Source: Candidatus Tanganyikabacteria bacterium
Lineage (GTDB): Bacteria; Cyanobacteriota; Sericytochromatia; S15B-MN24; VGJW01
DNA: 64,000 nt
Assembly (NCBI GenBank): GCA_016867265.1
Contig: VGJW01000004.1
Coordinates: 93,647-157,646, forward strand
Direction of reading: 5' to 3'
Part shown: positions 41,704 through 50,842 of the stretch, in pieces
Layout of the letters: every line of letters begins with the position of its first letter
How positions within the stretch are numbered: position 1 is the stretch's first letter
Notes under the pieces: model-generated
Told to the model about the DNA's origin: nothing
Database searches by the model: none
The model's input: the letters and a program-made list of their open reading frames with translations, nothing else
Made by a program: the position numbers and the translations under genes

Positions 41704-43667
41704 TGGATCTCCACCGGCGTCCCTTCGGGGAGCCAAGGATAGAGTTCGGCGATGTCCTCATTGCGCAGGCGGATGCAGCCGCCCGAGGTGCCCATGCCCA
41801 GTTCCTCGGGCCGGTTGGTACCATGCATGCCGATGCCCTTGCCCCCGGGATAGGCTACGTCGAGTCCCAGCCAATGCGTGCCGAAGGGATTCCGCGGATC
41901 GCCGCCCGCGATCCTGCCGAAAGGTGGGGCCTGGACCTTGTTGCGAATGACGAAACGCCCCTCCGGGGTGCTCGCCCCCTGGCCGATGGTGACGGGGTAC
42001 TGCGCAAGAAACCTGCCGTCGCGGTACACGGTCAAGGTCCGGTAGGTCTTGTTGACCCGCACGAACCACGGCGTCCCCGGGGACAGGCCCGAGGCATCAT
42101 CAGGATCCTGGCCCGGCTCTGCAACCCGGTCATACGGGGCATCGCTCCCCGTTCCGGGAGGCTTGCCTGCCGCCACGGACCCCGTCCCGTCACGGCCCGA
42201 AGTCCCGTCCCTCCCGAAGGCCCCCTCACCTCCACCGCCCCCCCCGGTGCCCGTCGGTCCCGGGCCCTTGCTCGCGGGGAGCCCCCCGGGTACATCGCGT
42301 TCCTCCGAGGATGCGGGGTGTCCGGGAGGGCCGCCGGGGGCAAGACTGCCCGAAGCTGCCGCAGCCCCTCCCGGGAAGCCGGAAGCGCCCGCCATCGTTC
42401 CTCCGGCGTGAGCCCCGGACACCGTGCTGCCGGACGCCCCGGGAAAGCCCTCGCCCGCTCCGGTGTCCGGCGCGGCGCTGCTCGACGAAGTGCGGCCCGC
42501 GACACCCGGATCGGTCGCGAGGCGCTCCAACACTATGCGACCGAACGCCTGCCACGGGGGCGGATCGAAAAGCCCGACCCGAGGATTGGCACCTTTCGCT
42601 GGCGAGGGCAACGGCGCGGGTGCCTCGGGCACGAGGCGTTGCCATGCGACGGCGGTCCCGCCCCCGAGCAAACCCAGGGCCACGAGGATCTTCAATCCGG
42701 GCCAAGCCCAGCCTGCCCCATGTGCCAAGGGCCAGAACCTCATGGCCACCGGCACCAGGCCCAGCAAAGCCAGCCACACCGGACGCTCGGGGTCGTCGCG
42801 CGAAACCTTGTCGGGTTCACGGTCGGCAGGCGCAGCCTTATCACGCGCCTCGAGCAGTTCACGAAGCGCCGGCACGCTCGCCACGCGGGCATCCGGGTCG
42901 GCGTGGACCAGACGGTCGATGATGACCCCGACATCCCCGGGTTCGCGCACGGCAGCACGCCACGAGAAGGAGCGGCCCTGCCTCAGGCTCTCGGGCGGCA
43001 GGCCCGTAAGCCATTGCAGGGCACAAACACCCAAGGCATAAAGATCGTGGGCCGGAGACCACGCTCCTCCGTAACCCTCCGGCGGCACGAACGGCTGATC
43101 ACGGGTGGCCCGCGCCGCAGGAGGTGGCAGCATCAGCCACTCCCAGCCCGGTCCCGACAAGCCGGCCCGGACATCGGAACGGGACCAGAAGTTCTCGGGC
43201 CGGACCTCAAGGTGCACGCCACCCCGCGCGTGCAGGGGACCGAGGATGTCCACGGCGCGCTTGAGCAGACCACGCACCTCTTCCGGCGTGAAGACACGCC
43301 CCCCGCGACCGACCGGGGCCCCCGGGGGCAAGGCCTCGGCCACCCAAGGCCAGGCGTCGTCGGGATCGCAGGCCCGGACAGGCGTGAAGCCCGCGAGCGT
43401 CCCCTGGCCGCAGGCGCGCACCATGCCGAGGGCCCGCTCCAGCAGCGGTCCCTTGCCCCGCAGCATCAGGCGCACCCGGACCGGCTCACCCGTTGCCTCG
43501 ATCCGGCCCTCCATCGCAAGACCGGCCGGACGGAGGCGCACCACGCCCTCGAGGCGCACCGACCCTGCCAGCAGGGCTCCGGGGGCGGGCAGGTCGCACT
43601 GCGGGCAACGCGTTCCCCCGGGCGGCAGGGACGTGCCGCACCGTGCATTCAGACAGTTGGCAGCCAT
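41700..43667 (-). CDS. Zinc ribbon - pseudokinase - membrane - L,D-transpeptidase fusion
   Basis: The protein is about 655 residues from ATG 43667. In order: a zinc ribbon (Cys5, 10, 21, 24); a kinase-like domain about 32-275 with VHLEVRPENFW at 151-161 where HRDxKPEN is expected, PPEGYGG like the APE motif, and HDLYALGVCALQWLTG like helix F; two hydrophobic segments (about 298-310 and 324-342); a 200-residue Gly/Ser/Pro linker; and a YkuD domain (about 536-655) ending MGTSGGCIRLRNEDI. The catalytic Lys and DFG are not evident, so the kinase is inactive. With two membrane passes the YkuD side is uncertain; one pass would put it in the periplasm. Confidence 0.75.
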   Translation of the reverse strand: MAANCLNARCGTSLPPGGTRCPQCDLPAPGALLAGSVRLEGVVRLRPAGLAMEGRIEATGEPVRVRLMLRGKGPLLERALGMVRACGQGTLAGFTPVRACDPDDAWPWVAEALPPGAPVGRGGRVFTPEEVRGLLKRAVDILGPLHARGGVHLEVRPENFWSRSDVRAGLSGPGWEWLMLPPPAARATRDQPFVPPEGYGGAWSPAHDLYALGVCALQWLTGLPPESLRQGRSFSWRAAVREPGDVGVIIDRLVHADPDARVASVPALRELLEARDKAAPADREPDKVSRDDPERPVWLALLGLVPVAMRFWPLAHGAGWAWPGLKILVALGLLGGGTAVAWQRLVPEAPAPLPSPAKGANPRVGLFDPPPWQAFGRIVLERLATDPGVAGRTSSSSAAPDTGAGEGFPGASGSTVSGAHAGGTMAGASGFPGGAAAASGSLAPGGPPGHPASSEERDVPGGLPASKGPGPTGTGGGGGGEGAFGRDGTSGRDGTGSVAAGKPPGTGSDAPYDRVAEPGQDPDDASGLSPGTPWFVRVNKTYRTLTVYRDGRFLAQYPVTIGQGASTPEGRFVIRNKVQAPPFGRIAGGDPRNPFGTHWLGLDVAYPGGKGIGMHGTNRPEELGMGTSGGCIRLRNEDIAELYPWLPEGTPVEIQ

Positions 43668-43763
43668 CCGGCAGACCAGCAAGGGGCCGAGGTGGCCGTG
43701 CTATGCTGGATCCCCCGCGGCGCGACGGTCTCGCCGCACCCTCCGAACCGGACCCCACATCTC

Positions 43764-45260
43764 ATGACGTCATCCTCGCACGAAACTCCCGGCACGGTCG
43801 ACGACCTGCTGATCGTCGGCTTCACCGAAGGCTTCGGCCCGTCGGCCGAGGGCGAGGACCCGTGGTCGGTCCAACTGGCCCGTGTCTGGACTCTGGGCGA
43901 CTTCACGGGCAAGGAGGGATCTTCGGTCCTGCTTTATCCTCCCACCGGCCCCGTGGCCCGTGTGCTGGCCATCGGCCTCGGCAAGCGTGAGGAACTGGAT
44001 GCCGAGCGCATCCGCCATGCAGCGGGTGAAGCGGTGCGGGCCGCGCGGGAGGTTGGCGCGCGCAGGATTCTCTTCTCCCCGCTCGGGGCCCCTGCCCCTA
44101 TCGACTGGGTCGATGCCGGCGCGTGGACGCTCGAGGGGGCCCTGATGGGGGCCTACACCCACGATGTCTTCCGAACCGAGGATCTCGCTGACCGCAAGGT
44201 CCTCGACAACGTCTCGATTGCCATGCCCGACGATCAGGTCGACGCGGCGGCCCCGCGCCTCGCCCGGGCCCGTGCGATGGCCGACGCGGTGGCGTGGGCC
44301 AGGACCCGCATCAACGAACCCGGAAACGTGCTAACGGCCGAGACCTTTGCGCAGGCGGCCGTCGAGATGACCCTCACGCGTCCGGCGCTCAAGGCCGAAA
44401 TCCTGAACAAGGCCGACCTCGAACAGGTGGGCTGCGGCTGTCTCCTCGGCGTCAATGCCGGCAGCGAGGCCCCCCCGCGCCTGATCATCGTGACCTACGA
44501 AGGCCCAGGGGCCACCGACGCGGCGCCCGTGGCGATCGTCGGCAAGGGGATCACCTTCGATACAGGGGGGCTCTGCCTGAAGGGCCGCGAGAACATGGGG
44601 CAGATGAAGCATGACATGTCGGGCGGCGCCGCGGCCCTCGGCACGATTCGTCTGGCAGCGGACCTCAACCTGCCCGTCCGACTCGTGGCCATCGTCGCTG
44701 CGACCGACAACATGCCGGGCGCGGCTGCCCTCAAGCCCGGCGATGTCCTCAAGGCACACAACGGCAAGACCGTCGAAGTCATCGATACCGACGCGGAGGG
44801 CCGCCTTGTGCTGGCCGACGCGCTCTCCTATGCGGTATCGCGTTTCAAGCCCCGTGCCGTCATTGATCTGGCGACCCTCACCGGCTCCGTCTGGATCGCC
44901 CTCGGTACCGAGGCCACCGGCCTCTTCACCAACGATGACACCCTCGGTGAGGCCGTCCGCAAGGCAGGCGAACGCGTCGGCGAGCGCTGCTGGCCGATGC
45001 CGCTGTGGCCGGAACACGAGGAGATCGTCAAGAGCGACATCGCCGACCTCAAGAACGCGGGCGCCCGCGGCCATTCGGATGGCATCTCGGCTGCCGCGAT
45101 GCTCAAGGCCTTCGTGCATCCCACGCCTTGGGTCCACCTCGACATTGCCGGCACGGCGTGGGCAGACGAACCCAAGGGCTACCTGACACAGGGCGGCGTG
45201 GGCGTCGGCATTCGCATGCTCATTGAGGCCCTCGAGCTGGGTCTTCCCGTTTCCGCGTGA
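43764..45260 (+). CDS. pepA: Leucyl (cytosol) aminopeptidase, M17
   Basis: The protein is 498 residues from ATG 43764. Catalytic domain motifs are VGKGITFDTGGLCLKG, MKHDMSGGAAALG and the M17 signature, which here reads DTDAEGRLVLADAL instead of NTDAEGRL. Metal ligands in these segments are all present. M17 enzymes remove N-terminal Leu and similar residues with two metals. No Shine-Dalgarno site is seen; TATGCT at 43702-43707 may be the -10 box. It overlaps the next gene by GTGA. Confidence 0.92.
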   Translation: MTSSSHETPGTVDDLLIVGFTEGFGPSAEGEDPWSVQLARVWTLGDFTGKEGSSVLLYPPTGPVARVLAIGLGKREELDAERIRHAAGEAVRAAREVGARRILFSPLGAPAPIDWVDAGAWTLEGALMGAYTHDVFRTEDLADRKVLDNVSIAMPDDQVDAAAPRLARARAMADAVAWARTRINEPGNVLTAETFAQAAVEMTLTRPALKAEILNKADLEQVGCGCLLGVNAGSEAPPRLIIVTYEGPGATDAAPVAIVGKGITFDTGGLCLKGRENMGQMKHDMSGGAAALGTIRLAADLNLPVRLVAIVAATDNMPGAAALKPGDVLKAHNGKTVEVIDTDAEGRLVLADALSYAVSRFKPRAVIDLATLTGSVWIALGTEATGLFTNDDTLGEAVRKAGERVGERCWPMPLWPEHEEIVKSDIADLKNAGARGHSDGISAAAMLKAFVHPTPWVHLDIAGTAWADEPKGYLTQGGVGVGIRMLIEALELGLPVSA

Positions 45261-46228
45261 GCGCTTGGCAAGAGGCCCCCGCAGGGACCGAAAGGCTGGC
45301 GAGTGCGTGGGCCGACCCCGGCTTTCCCTACCGGCTTGCCGGATCGGGCTGGATTTGGTCGGACGGCCAATCATCGGCAGGCCTGACGGTACGGCAGGCC
45401 CGTCACGACGGCGAGCGCCTGATTCGCCTCGGGATTCTTCGGGACGTGACAGGGACGCTTCCGACCGAGGCACTGCTCGCGCACGCACGCGCCCTCGGGC
45501 TCGACGCCATCGCCTGCGAGACGGCGGTCGGTGCGGCCGTGCCGACAAGCGGCGACACGCGGGCCTGGCAGGCGCTGGGCAATGTCCTGCAAATTCGGCG
45601 CTTGCCGCTGTGGCGTACGCTGCACGTGCCCGGTCACAAGGTGCATCGTATCGGCGAGCAGGACACGCAAGCGCTGGCCATGCACCTCGAGCAATACCGG
45701 ACAGGGCTGGCCCTCGCGCCCACCTCCAGCCCCGAGCAGTTCCTCGAGGGCTTGGCACTGTGCCCGGGACTGACGCTCGACCACTTCAGAATCGTCCGCC
45801 GGGACGGCACCCTCGTGGCCCTTGCAGGCCTCTGGGCACCGGGAGGTTTCCATCTGTCGACGGCACCCGGTCCTGGAGCCATGTCGCGCCTCGCGCTCGG
45901 CGCCGCAGGCCTGCTCGGCCGCCGTTCCCCGTGGCCCACCGCACGACCGGGTGCAGCCGGTCCGGTCGGCCACGTGCGCGTCCTGGCCTGCAAGCCCGGT
46001 CAGTGGGACGCAGTCGCCCTGCTGCTGAGCGGCCTTGCAGGCGAACTTCGACGCTGGGGCCTGCAGCAGTTGGGCATCAACCTGCGGGAAGGTGATCCCC
46101 TGCTTGGCTTGCTGCCGGGTGGCCCCGGTGCCAGCCGAAAGCGGACCGTCTGGTACCTGGGAGTCTCGGAAGGTGCCTCGGAGGCGCCGACGACACCCCT
46201 CGACCCCAATCTGGTCGACCCCTGGTAA
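45257..46228 (+). CDS. Possible GNAT-like acetyltransferase-fold protein
   Basis: The protein is 323 residues from GTG 45257, overlapping the aminopeptidase stop. Its first half contains GERLIRLGILRDVTG and LQIRRLPLWRTLHV. The second has DHFRIVRRDGTLVALAGLW, which resembles the beta-strand pair before the acetyl-CoA loop of GNAT enzymes, and a final WGLQQLGINLREGDPLLGLL. No clear Q/RxxGxG/A motif is seen. Fold assignment is tentative. Coupling with pepA suggests peptide or amino-acid metabolism. Confidence 0.4.
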   Translation: MSAWQEAPAGTERLASAWADPGFPYRLAGSGWIWSDGQSSAGLTVRQARHDGERLIRLGILRDVTGTLPTEALLAHARALGLDAIACETAVGAAVPTSGDTRAWQALGNVLQIRRLPLWRTLHVPGHKVHRIGEQDTQALAMHLEQYRTGLALAPTSSPEQFLEGLALCPGLTLDHFRIVRRDGTLVALAGLWAPGGFHLSTAPGPGAMSRLALGAAGLLGRRSPWPTARPGAAGPVGHVRVLACKPGQWDAVALLLSGLAGELRRWGLQQLGINLREGDPLLGLLPGGPGASRKRTVWYLGVSEGASEAPTTPLDPNLVDPW

Positions 46229-46234
46229 CGCGTT

Positions 46235-47614
46235 TCAGGTTCCGGCGATGGACAAGCCGCCCACGCGCACCTCGGGCGTGAGCACGCCGGAAGGCAGGAC
46301 GTGGATCTGCTGGCCCAGAGCCTCGACCTGAGCCAGCAGATCCAAGAAATTGCCGGATACCGTGAACAGATGCACCGGGACCGGCGCCCGGCCCTCGCGA
46401 TGCCACAGCCCATGGGCCTGCAGGGAGAAGTCCCCGCTGATCGCATTGGCGCCGGCGTGCAATCCCGTGACGTCACGGACCTCGATGACGGACGCCCCCG
46501 CCCTGAGACCGGCCTCGGACTCGCGGCCGGCGGCCACCACGAGGTTGCTCGTGCCCACGCCCAGCCCCCCCTTGTACGAAGCCCTTGCCGCGTGGCCCGT
46601 GGACCGCCCGCCTGCCCGGGCAGCCGTCGCGACATTGTGCAGCAGGCCGCCCAGATGCCCGTCACGAATCAGGTCGTGGGGCCTCGAGGGCACACCCTCG
46701 TCATCACAGGGCCGCGCAGCCATGCCCTCGCGCAGCAAAGGGTCATCGACGATGGTCAGGCAACTGGCCGCAAGCCGCTCTCCCTCGCGCCCCCGCAGGA
46801 GAGACTTGCCTTCCTCTGCAGCCTTGGCCGAGAACAATCCGGCGAAGACGCCCAGCATATCCGCCCACGCCTCTGCCGTGAACACGACGGGATAGCGACC
46901 CGAAGGCACTTCCGACGCGCCCAGTTGCAACAGGCCGTCCTCGACGGCCTCCCGGGCCATCTGCCCCGGGACGAACGCCGAGAACTCGCGGGCCGCGACA
47001 ACCTTGCGACCATTCTTGGTCTGGGTGCCCTCGGCGACGAGCGGGCTGACCGCAGCCCAGGCCGTATCCATCGACCAGGACCGCTGCAGCCCGGCAGACG
47101 AGCAAAGACGCACATGGGCGGCGACATCACCCCAGGAAGCACCCACCACGGTCTTCACCCGAGGATCGGCCTCACGCGCGAGAGCATCCAGTTCGAGGAC
47201 GCGGCTGATGCGTGCCTCGACCGAGACCTGACGCAGCGAGGGAGAGGCCAGGTCGAGGTAGGGCAGGGAGCCTTCGACGCGCGGCAGGTCCTGTCCGGGC
47301 ATCGGCTCTAGCCACGCAGTGATGGCTGCTGCTTCGGCCACGGCCTGCCTCAAGGCCTCGGGCTCCATGACCTCTGTCGAGGCCACACCGATTCGGCCGT
47401 CCCGGAACACGCGGACCCCCGCGCCACGGGAATCGGCGACCGTGAAGCTCTCGACCTTGCCTTCCTGCACGCGGACCTGGGTCGAGCGCGAAGCCGCCAG
47501 ATAGATCTCGACGCCCACCCCGAGGCGACGTGCCTCGTCGAGCCCCGCATTGGCAAGGGCGTCACCCGCCGCACCCAGGAAGGGATGGTCTGCCGCCGCC
47601 GGCGACGCACTCAT
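46235..47614 (-). CDS. pmbA: TldD/PmbA-family metallopeptidase, PmbA (TldE) type
   Basis: The protein is 459 residues from ATG 47614, overlapping the tldD stop (ATGA). It opens with EIYLAASRSTQVRVQEGKVE and VADSRGAGVRVF, and ends with TSNLVVAAGRESEAG, VTGLHAGANAISGDFSLQAH and a C-terminal VSGNFLDLLAQVEALG. The metal-binding HExxxH of TldD is absent, as expected for the PmbA subunit. The TldD-PmbA heterodimer degrades unfolded peptides and matures modified peptides such as microcins and some antitoxins. Confidence 0.9.
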   Translation of the reverse strand: MSASPAAADHPFLGAAGDALANAGLDEARRLGVGVEIYLAASRSTQVRVQEGKVESFTVADSRGAGVRVFRDGRIGVASTEVMEPEALRQAVAEAAAITAWLEPMPGQDLPRVEGSLPYLDLASPSLRQVSVEARISRVLELDALAREADPRVKTVVGASWGDVAAHVRLCSSAGLQRSWSMDTAWAAVSPLVAEGTQTKNGRKVVAAREFSAFVPGQMAREAVEDGLLQLGASEVPSGRYPVVFTAEAWADMLGVFAGLFSAKAAEEGKSLLRGREGERLAASCLTIVDDPLLREGMAARPCDDEGVPSRPHDLIRDGHLGGLLHNVATAARAGGRSTGHAARASYKGGLGVGTSNLVVAAGRESEAGLRAGASVIEVRDVTGLHAGANAISGDFSLQAHGLWHREGRAPVPVHLFTVSGNFLDLLAQVEALGQQIHVLPSGVLTPEVRVGGLSIAGT

Positions 47615-49005
47615 GAACGACCTCCGACGGTGATCTCGTCGACACGAAGCGGGGGCTGACCCACGTTGACCGGAATGCTTCCGCTGATGGAACCGCACAT
47701 GCCCGCGGCCAATTCGAGGTCCCTGCCGACTTTGCTGATACGCTTCAGGATATCCGCCCCGTTGCCCAGCAGCGTGGCCCCGCGGACCGGCTCGGCAATG
47801 CGGCCGTCCCGGATGATGAAGGCCTCGCGAACCGAGAAGTTGAAATCACCGGTACCGGGCACGACGGACCCCCCGCCCATGCGCCGGGCATAGAGACCAT
47901 AGGGGACCTCGGCGATCAGTTCATCCAGCGTCGCGTCACCGGGCGCGATGAAGGTATTCCGCATGCGCGACGCGGGAGCGAAGCGGTAGCTCTGGCGACG
48001 TCCGGACCCTGTGCGCGCCACGCCAACCCGCTCGGCACCGATGCGGTCGGCAAGGTAAGCCTCGAGGCGGCCTTCCCGGATCAGGACCGTGCGCTGGGTC
48101 GGCAGGCCTTCGTCATCGTGCCCGACGGAGCCCCACTCACCCGCAAGGGTACCGTCGTCGATGGCCGTGACGGCGGGATGGGCAATTTCCTCACCGAGCC
48201 GGCCCGCGAAGATGGAGGCACCGGGTGCCACCGAGGTTGTCTCGAGCAGATGGCCGCATGCCTCGTGGAAGATCACGCCCCCGAAGCCCTTGTCGATGAT
48301 GACGGGCATGCGGCCGGCTGGACAGTGGTCCGCAGCCAGCATCGTCGCGGCGGCCTCGGCCGCATCCTCAGCGAGGGCCTCGACATCCAACCCGAGCAGG
48401 AACCCTGCCCCCTCGGCCCGGCCCGGAGACCGGGATGCAACCTGCTGCGCCCCCCCCTCGGCCGCGATGGCCTGGATGAACATGCGTGCATAGGGCCGCT
48501 CCTCCGTCACCCAGCACCCCTCGGAGTTGGCGACGAGCACGCGCTGGGTGTTCTCCTCGATCGACGCTTCGACCTGGGCGATGCGCCCGTCACGGCCCCT
48601 CGCCGCGCGATCCGCCCGACGCAGCAGGTCCACGCGCGCCGCAGCATCCCAGTCCTCGCCTCGGCACGCCGCCAAGGAGGAAGGGGCGAAGGGGGCGGGG
48701 ACGACCGCGTCCGTACCCGGATCCGAGGTTGCCAGAGCGCGCGCCAAAGTCAGAAGGGCCTGACGCGAGGCATCGCTCGTGAAGCCGTAAGTCGCACGAT
48801 GGCCCTGGACGATGCGCAGGCCGACGCCAAAGGCGTGGGAGGAAGAAACTTCCTTGATGCGTTGGTCGATGAGCGCGATGCGCCGCGAACGCGCGTCCTC
48901 GACGAACAACTCCGCAAACGTGGCCCCGCAAGCCAACGCTTCGGCCAGGACATCCCGGGCCAGTTGCCGGTCGAGTGCCGGTTGCCAGGTGGTGGTCGTC
49001 GGCAT
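47611..49005 (-). CDS. tldD: TldD metalloprotease subunit
   Basis: The protein is 464 residues from ATG 49005 with GGGAGGT upstream. The zinc-binding HEACGHLLE motif is intact, followed by EIAHPAVTAIDDGTLAGEWG, QSYRFAPASRMRNTFI and DFNFSVREAFIIRDG. It is the catalytic subunit acting with the neighbouring PmbA. No peptide-precursor gene is evident nearby. Confidence 0.92.
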   Translation of the reverse strand: MPTTTTWQPALDRQLARDVLAEALACGATFAELFVEDARSRRIALIDQRIKEVSSSHAFGVGLRIVQGHRATYGFTSDASRQALLTLARALATSDPGTDAVVPAPFAPSSLAACRGEDWDAAARVDLLRRADRAARGRDGRIAQVEASIEENTQRVLVANSEGCWVTEERPYARMFIQAIAAEGGAQQVASRSPGRAEGAGFLLGLDVEALAEDAAEAAATMLAADHCPAGRMPVIIDKGFGGVIFHEACGHLLETTSVAPGASIFAGRLGEEIAHPAVTAIDDGTLAGEWGSVGHDDEGLPTQRTVLIREGRLEAYLADRIGAERVGVARTGSGRRQSYRFAPASRMRNTFIAPGDATLDELIAEVPYGLYARRMGGGSVVPGTGDFNFSVREAFIIRDGRIAEPVRGATLLGNGADILKRISKVGRDLELAAGMCGSISGSIPVNVGQPPLRVDEITVGGRS

Positions 49006-49048
49006 CGAGGACCTCCCTTCAGGTCCCCATGATACCTCCGCCCTCCCC

Positions 49049-49411
49049 TCAGTCCCTCCCCGCTGTCACGGGAGTAGCCGTCGGCACCGAGGGAACCTCC
49101 ATGACGTGGCTGCGCACCCCGGCCTCGAAGATGACGGGGACCTCGCCGGGCCGTGCCATGGCCAGGTCCCGACGCGCGACCCGCAGGACGCCGCGGTGAT
49201 CCCGCGAACGCACGAGGTCGCGGTTGACCGCCTGCCACCGGGCATCGAGTCCCTCCTGCTCGGCAGCATAACGTCGCGAGACTTGGACCAGGTCGCCCAG
49301 ATGACGGATGGCCTGCAGGATCTGATAGAGCATCAGGACAAGCACGAGCAGGCCCACCCAGCGAAGGAGCGCAGGCGAAAAACGGAAGTTCCCGTGAAGA
49401 ATACGACCCAT
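49049..49411 (-). CDS. FtsB/DivIC-like septum protein
   Basis: The protein is 120 residues from ATG 49411 (an earlier ATG 49438 has no better site). One membrane helix (LLRWVGLLVLVLMLYQILQ) is followed by a coiled coil (EQEGLDARWQAVNRDLVRSR) and a short tail with VARRDLAMARPGEVPVIF, the typical FtsB/DivIC order and size. It should join the FtsL-FtsB-FtsQ division complex. A TTGTGA-17-TTTATG-like promoter precedes it. Confidence 0.7.
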   Translation of the reverse strand: MGRILHGNFRFSPALLRWVGLLVLVLMLYQILQAIRHLGDLVQVSRRYAAEQEGLDARWQAVNRDLVRSRDHRGVLRVARRDLAMARPGEVPVIFEAGVRSHVMEVPSVPTATPVTAGRD

Positions 49412-49513
49412 TACAGCAACATCGTGACATAGGGACATAAAATCAGTTGAGACACGGATCACAAGCCATTGAGCATGCGGCAGGTGCTAGGATGAAGATT
49501 CGGAGGCTTTCCC

Positions 49514-50842
49514 ATGCCGGACATTCGCCCCTTCCGGGCGTTGCGCTATGCGGCCCCGCAGGTCGGCGACCTGGCCGCCGTGCTCTGCCCGCCCTATGAC
49601 GTGATCGCCCAGCAGGAGCAGGTTCGCCTGCACTTGCGGCACCCGAGGAACGCGATCAGGTTGGAATTGGGTCGCGACATGGATGGGGATGACGCGCGGG
49701 AGAACCGTTACCACCGCGCAGCCCGAACCCTGAGTGAATGGCGTGCCACCGGCGTCGTGGCCGAAGATGACCGGCCTTGCCTCTATCTGCATCGCCACGG
49801 GACGGCGTGGGGGCCTCGTCTGGGACTCTTCGCGGGCCTTGGCCTCGCGCCGTGGGGGCCGGACATCCGTCCTCATGAGTGCACGCTCAATGGCCCCAAG
49901 GCGGACCGCCTCCTGTTGTTCCGCCACGTCGGGGTCTCGCTGAGTCCCGTGATGCTGCTGGTCGGAGATGATGACGAAGCCCTGCTGGCGTTGTGGAGCA
50001 GGGTCATGCACGATGTCACGCCCATCCTGTCCTGTCGTGACGGCGACGAGACCCATGAACTCTGGGCCGTGCCGTCGGGGCCGATGCAGGACGCCATGCT
50101 GGCCTTGCTGGCGGATCGACCCCTGACGGTGGCCGATGGGCACCACCGATACGAGACCGCACTCGCTTTCGGCGCGGAACGGCGCGAGGCAGCCGGCAGC
50201 CAGCAAGGCGGCCCTTGGGAACAGAGCTTCGTCTGCCTCGTGCGGATGGAGGATCCCGCCCTCGTGGTGCTGCCGACCCATCGGCTACTCAAGGGTTCCG
50301 TACCGGCCGTGCCGGACCTGTTGGCCACCCTCGAGACCCGGTTCATCGTGTCGGCAGAGGCGTGGGATGACGCGACGGCGGGTGTCGAGCAGGCCCTGGC
50401 CGCCTGGGTCGACAGGCTGACGGAACAGGGTGCCATCGGCATGCTGCTGCCGGGCGCACGCCTGCGTTGGACGCTGATGCCACGACCGGCACTCCTCGAG
50501 GAACTGGCCCAGGTCACAGGCAAGACGTCACTTGCCCGTCTCGCCGTCGTCCAGTTGCATCACGGGCTGCTTGCACCGGTCCTGGGCATGACCGAGGCAC
50601 AATGGGCCAAGGGCGGTGACCTGACCTACACCCGCGAAGCCCACGAGGTCCTGATTGGCCTGGCCTCGGGCGCCTTCGGGGCCGGGTTCCTGCTGCCACG
50701 ACCGACGGCCGGCGAAGTGGCCGACGTTGCGGGCGAAGGAGCCGTGATGCCCCAGAAGTCGACGTTCTTCGACCCCAAGATCCCGACGGGCCTGCTCTTC
50801 ATGGACCTGGGGGGTCCCGTCGTCGTGGAGGGGGATCGATGA
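49514..50842 (+). CDS. DUF1015 family protein
   Basis: The protein is 442 residues with GGAGG before the ATG. It begins MPDIRPFRALRYAAP, typical of DUF1015, followed by LCPPYDVIAQQEQ, the conserved ADGHHRYETALAF, LPTHRLLK and FFDPKIPTGLLFMDL. The fold resembles SpoIVFB-free ParB/sulfiredoxin-like kinases described for DUF1015 members, but the reaction is not established to my knowledge. It is coupled by ATGA to the methyltransferase. Confidence 0.85.
   Translation: MPDIRPFRALRYAAPQVGDLAAVLCPPYDVIAQQEQVRLHLRHPRNAIRLELGRDMDGDDARENRYHRAARTLSEWRATGVVAEDDRPCLYLHRHGTAWGPRLGLFAGLGLAPWGPDIRPHECTLNGPKADRLLLFRHVGVSLSPVMLLVGDDDEALLALWSRVMHDVTPILSCRDGDETHELWAVPSGPMQDAMLALLADRPLTVADGHHRYETALAFGAERREAAGSQQGGPWEQSFVCLVRMEDPALVVLPTHRLLKGSVPAVPDLLATLETRFIVSAEAWDDATAGVEQALAAWVDRLTEQGAIGMLLPGARLRWTLMPRPALLEELAQVTGKTSLARLAVVQLHHGLLAPVLGMTEAQWAKGGDLTYTREAHEVLIGLASGAFGAGFLLPRPTAGEVADVAGEGAVMPQKSTFFDPKIPTGLLFMDLGGPVVVEGDR

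Noticed and set aside
41664..45260. A 1198-codon open frame on the plus strand that runs antisense to the pseudokinase-YkuD gene into pepA.
   Set aside because: Only the part from 43764 has protein character (M17 peptidase). The upstream part is an Arg/Pro/Gly-rich frame that arises from high-GC antisense sequence, so it is not a fusion.
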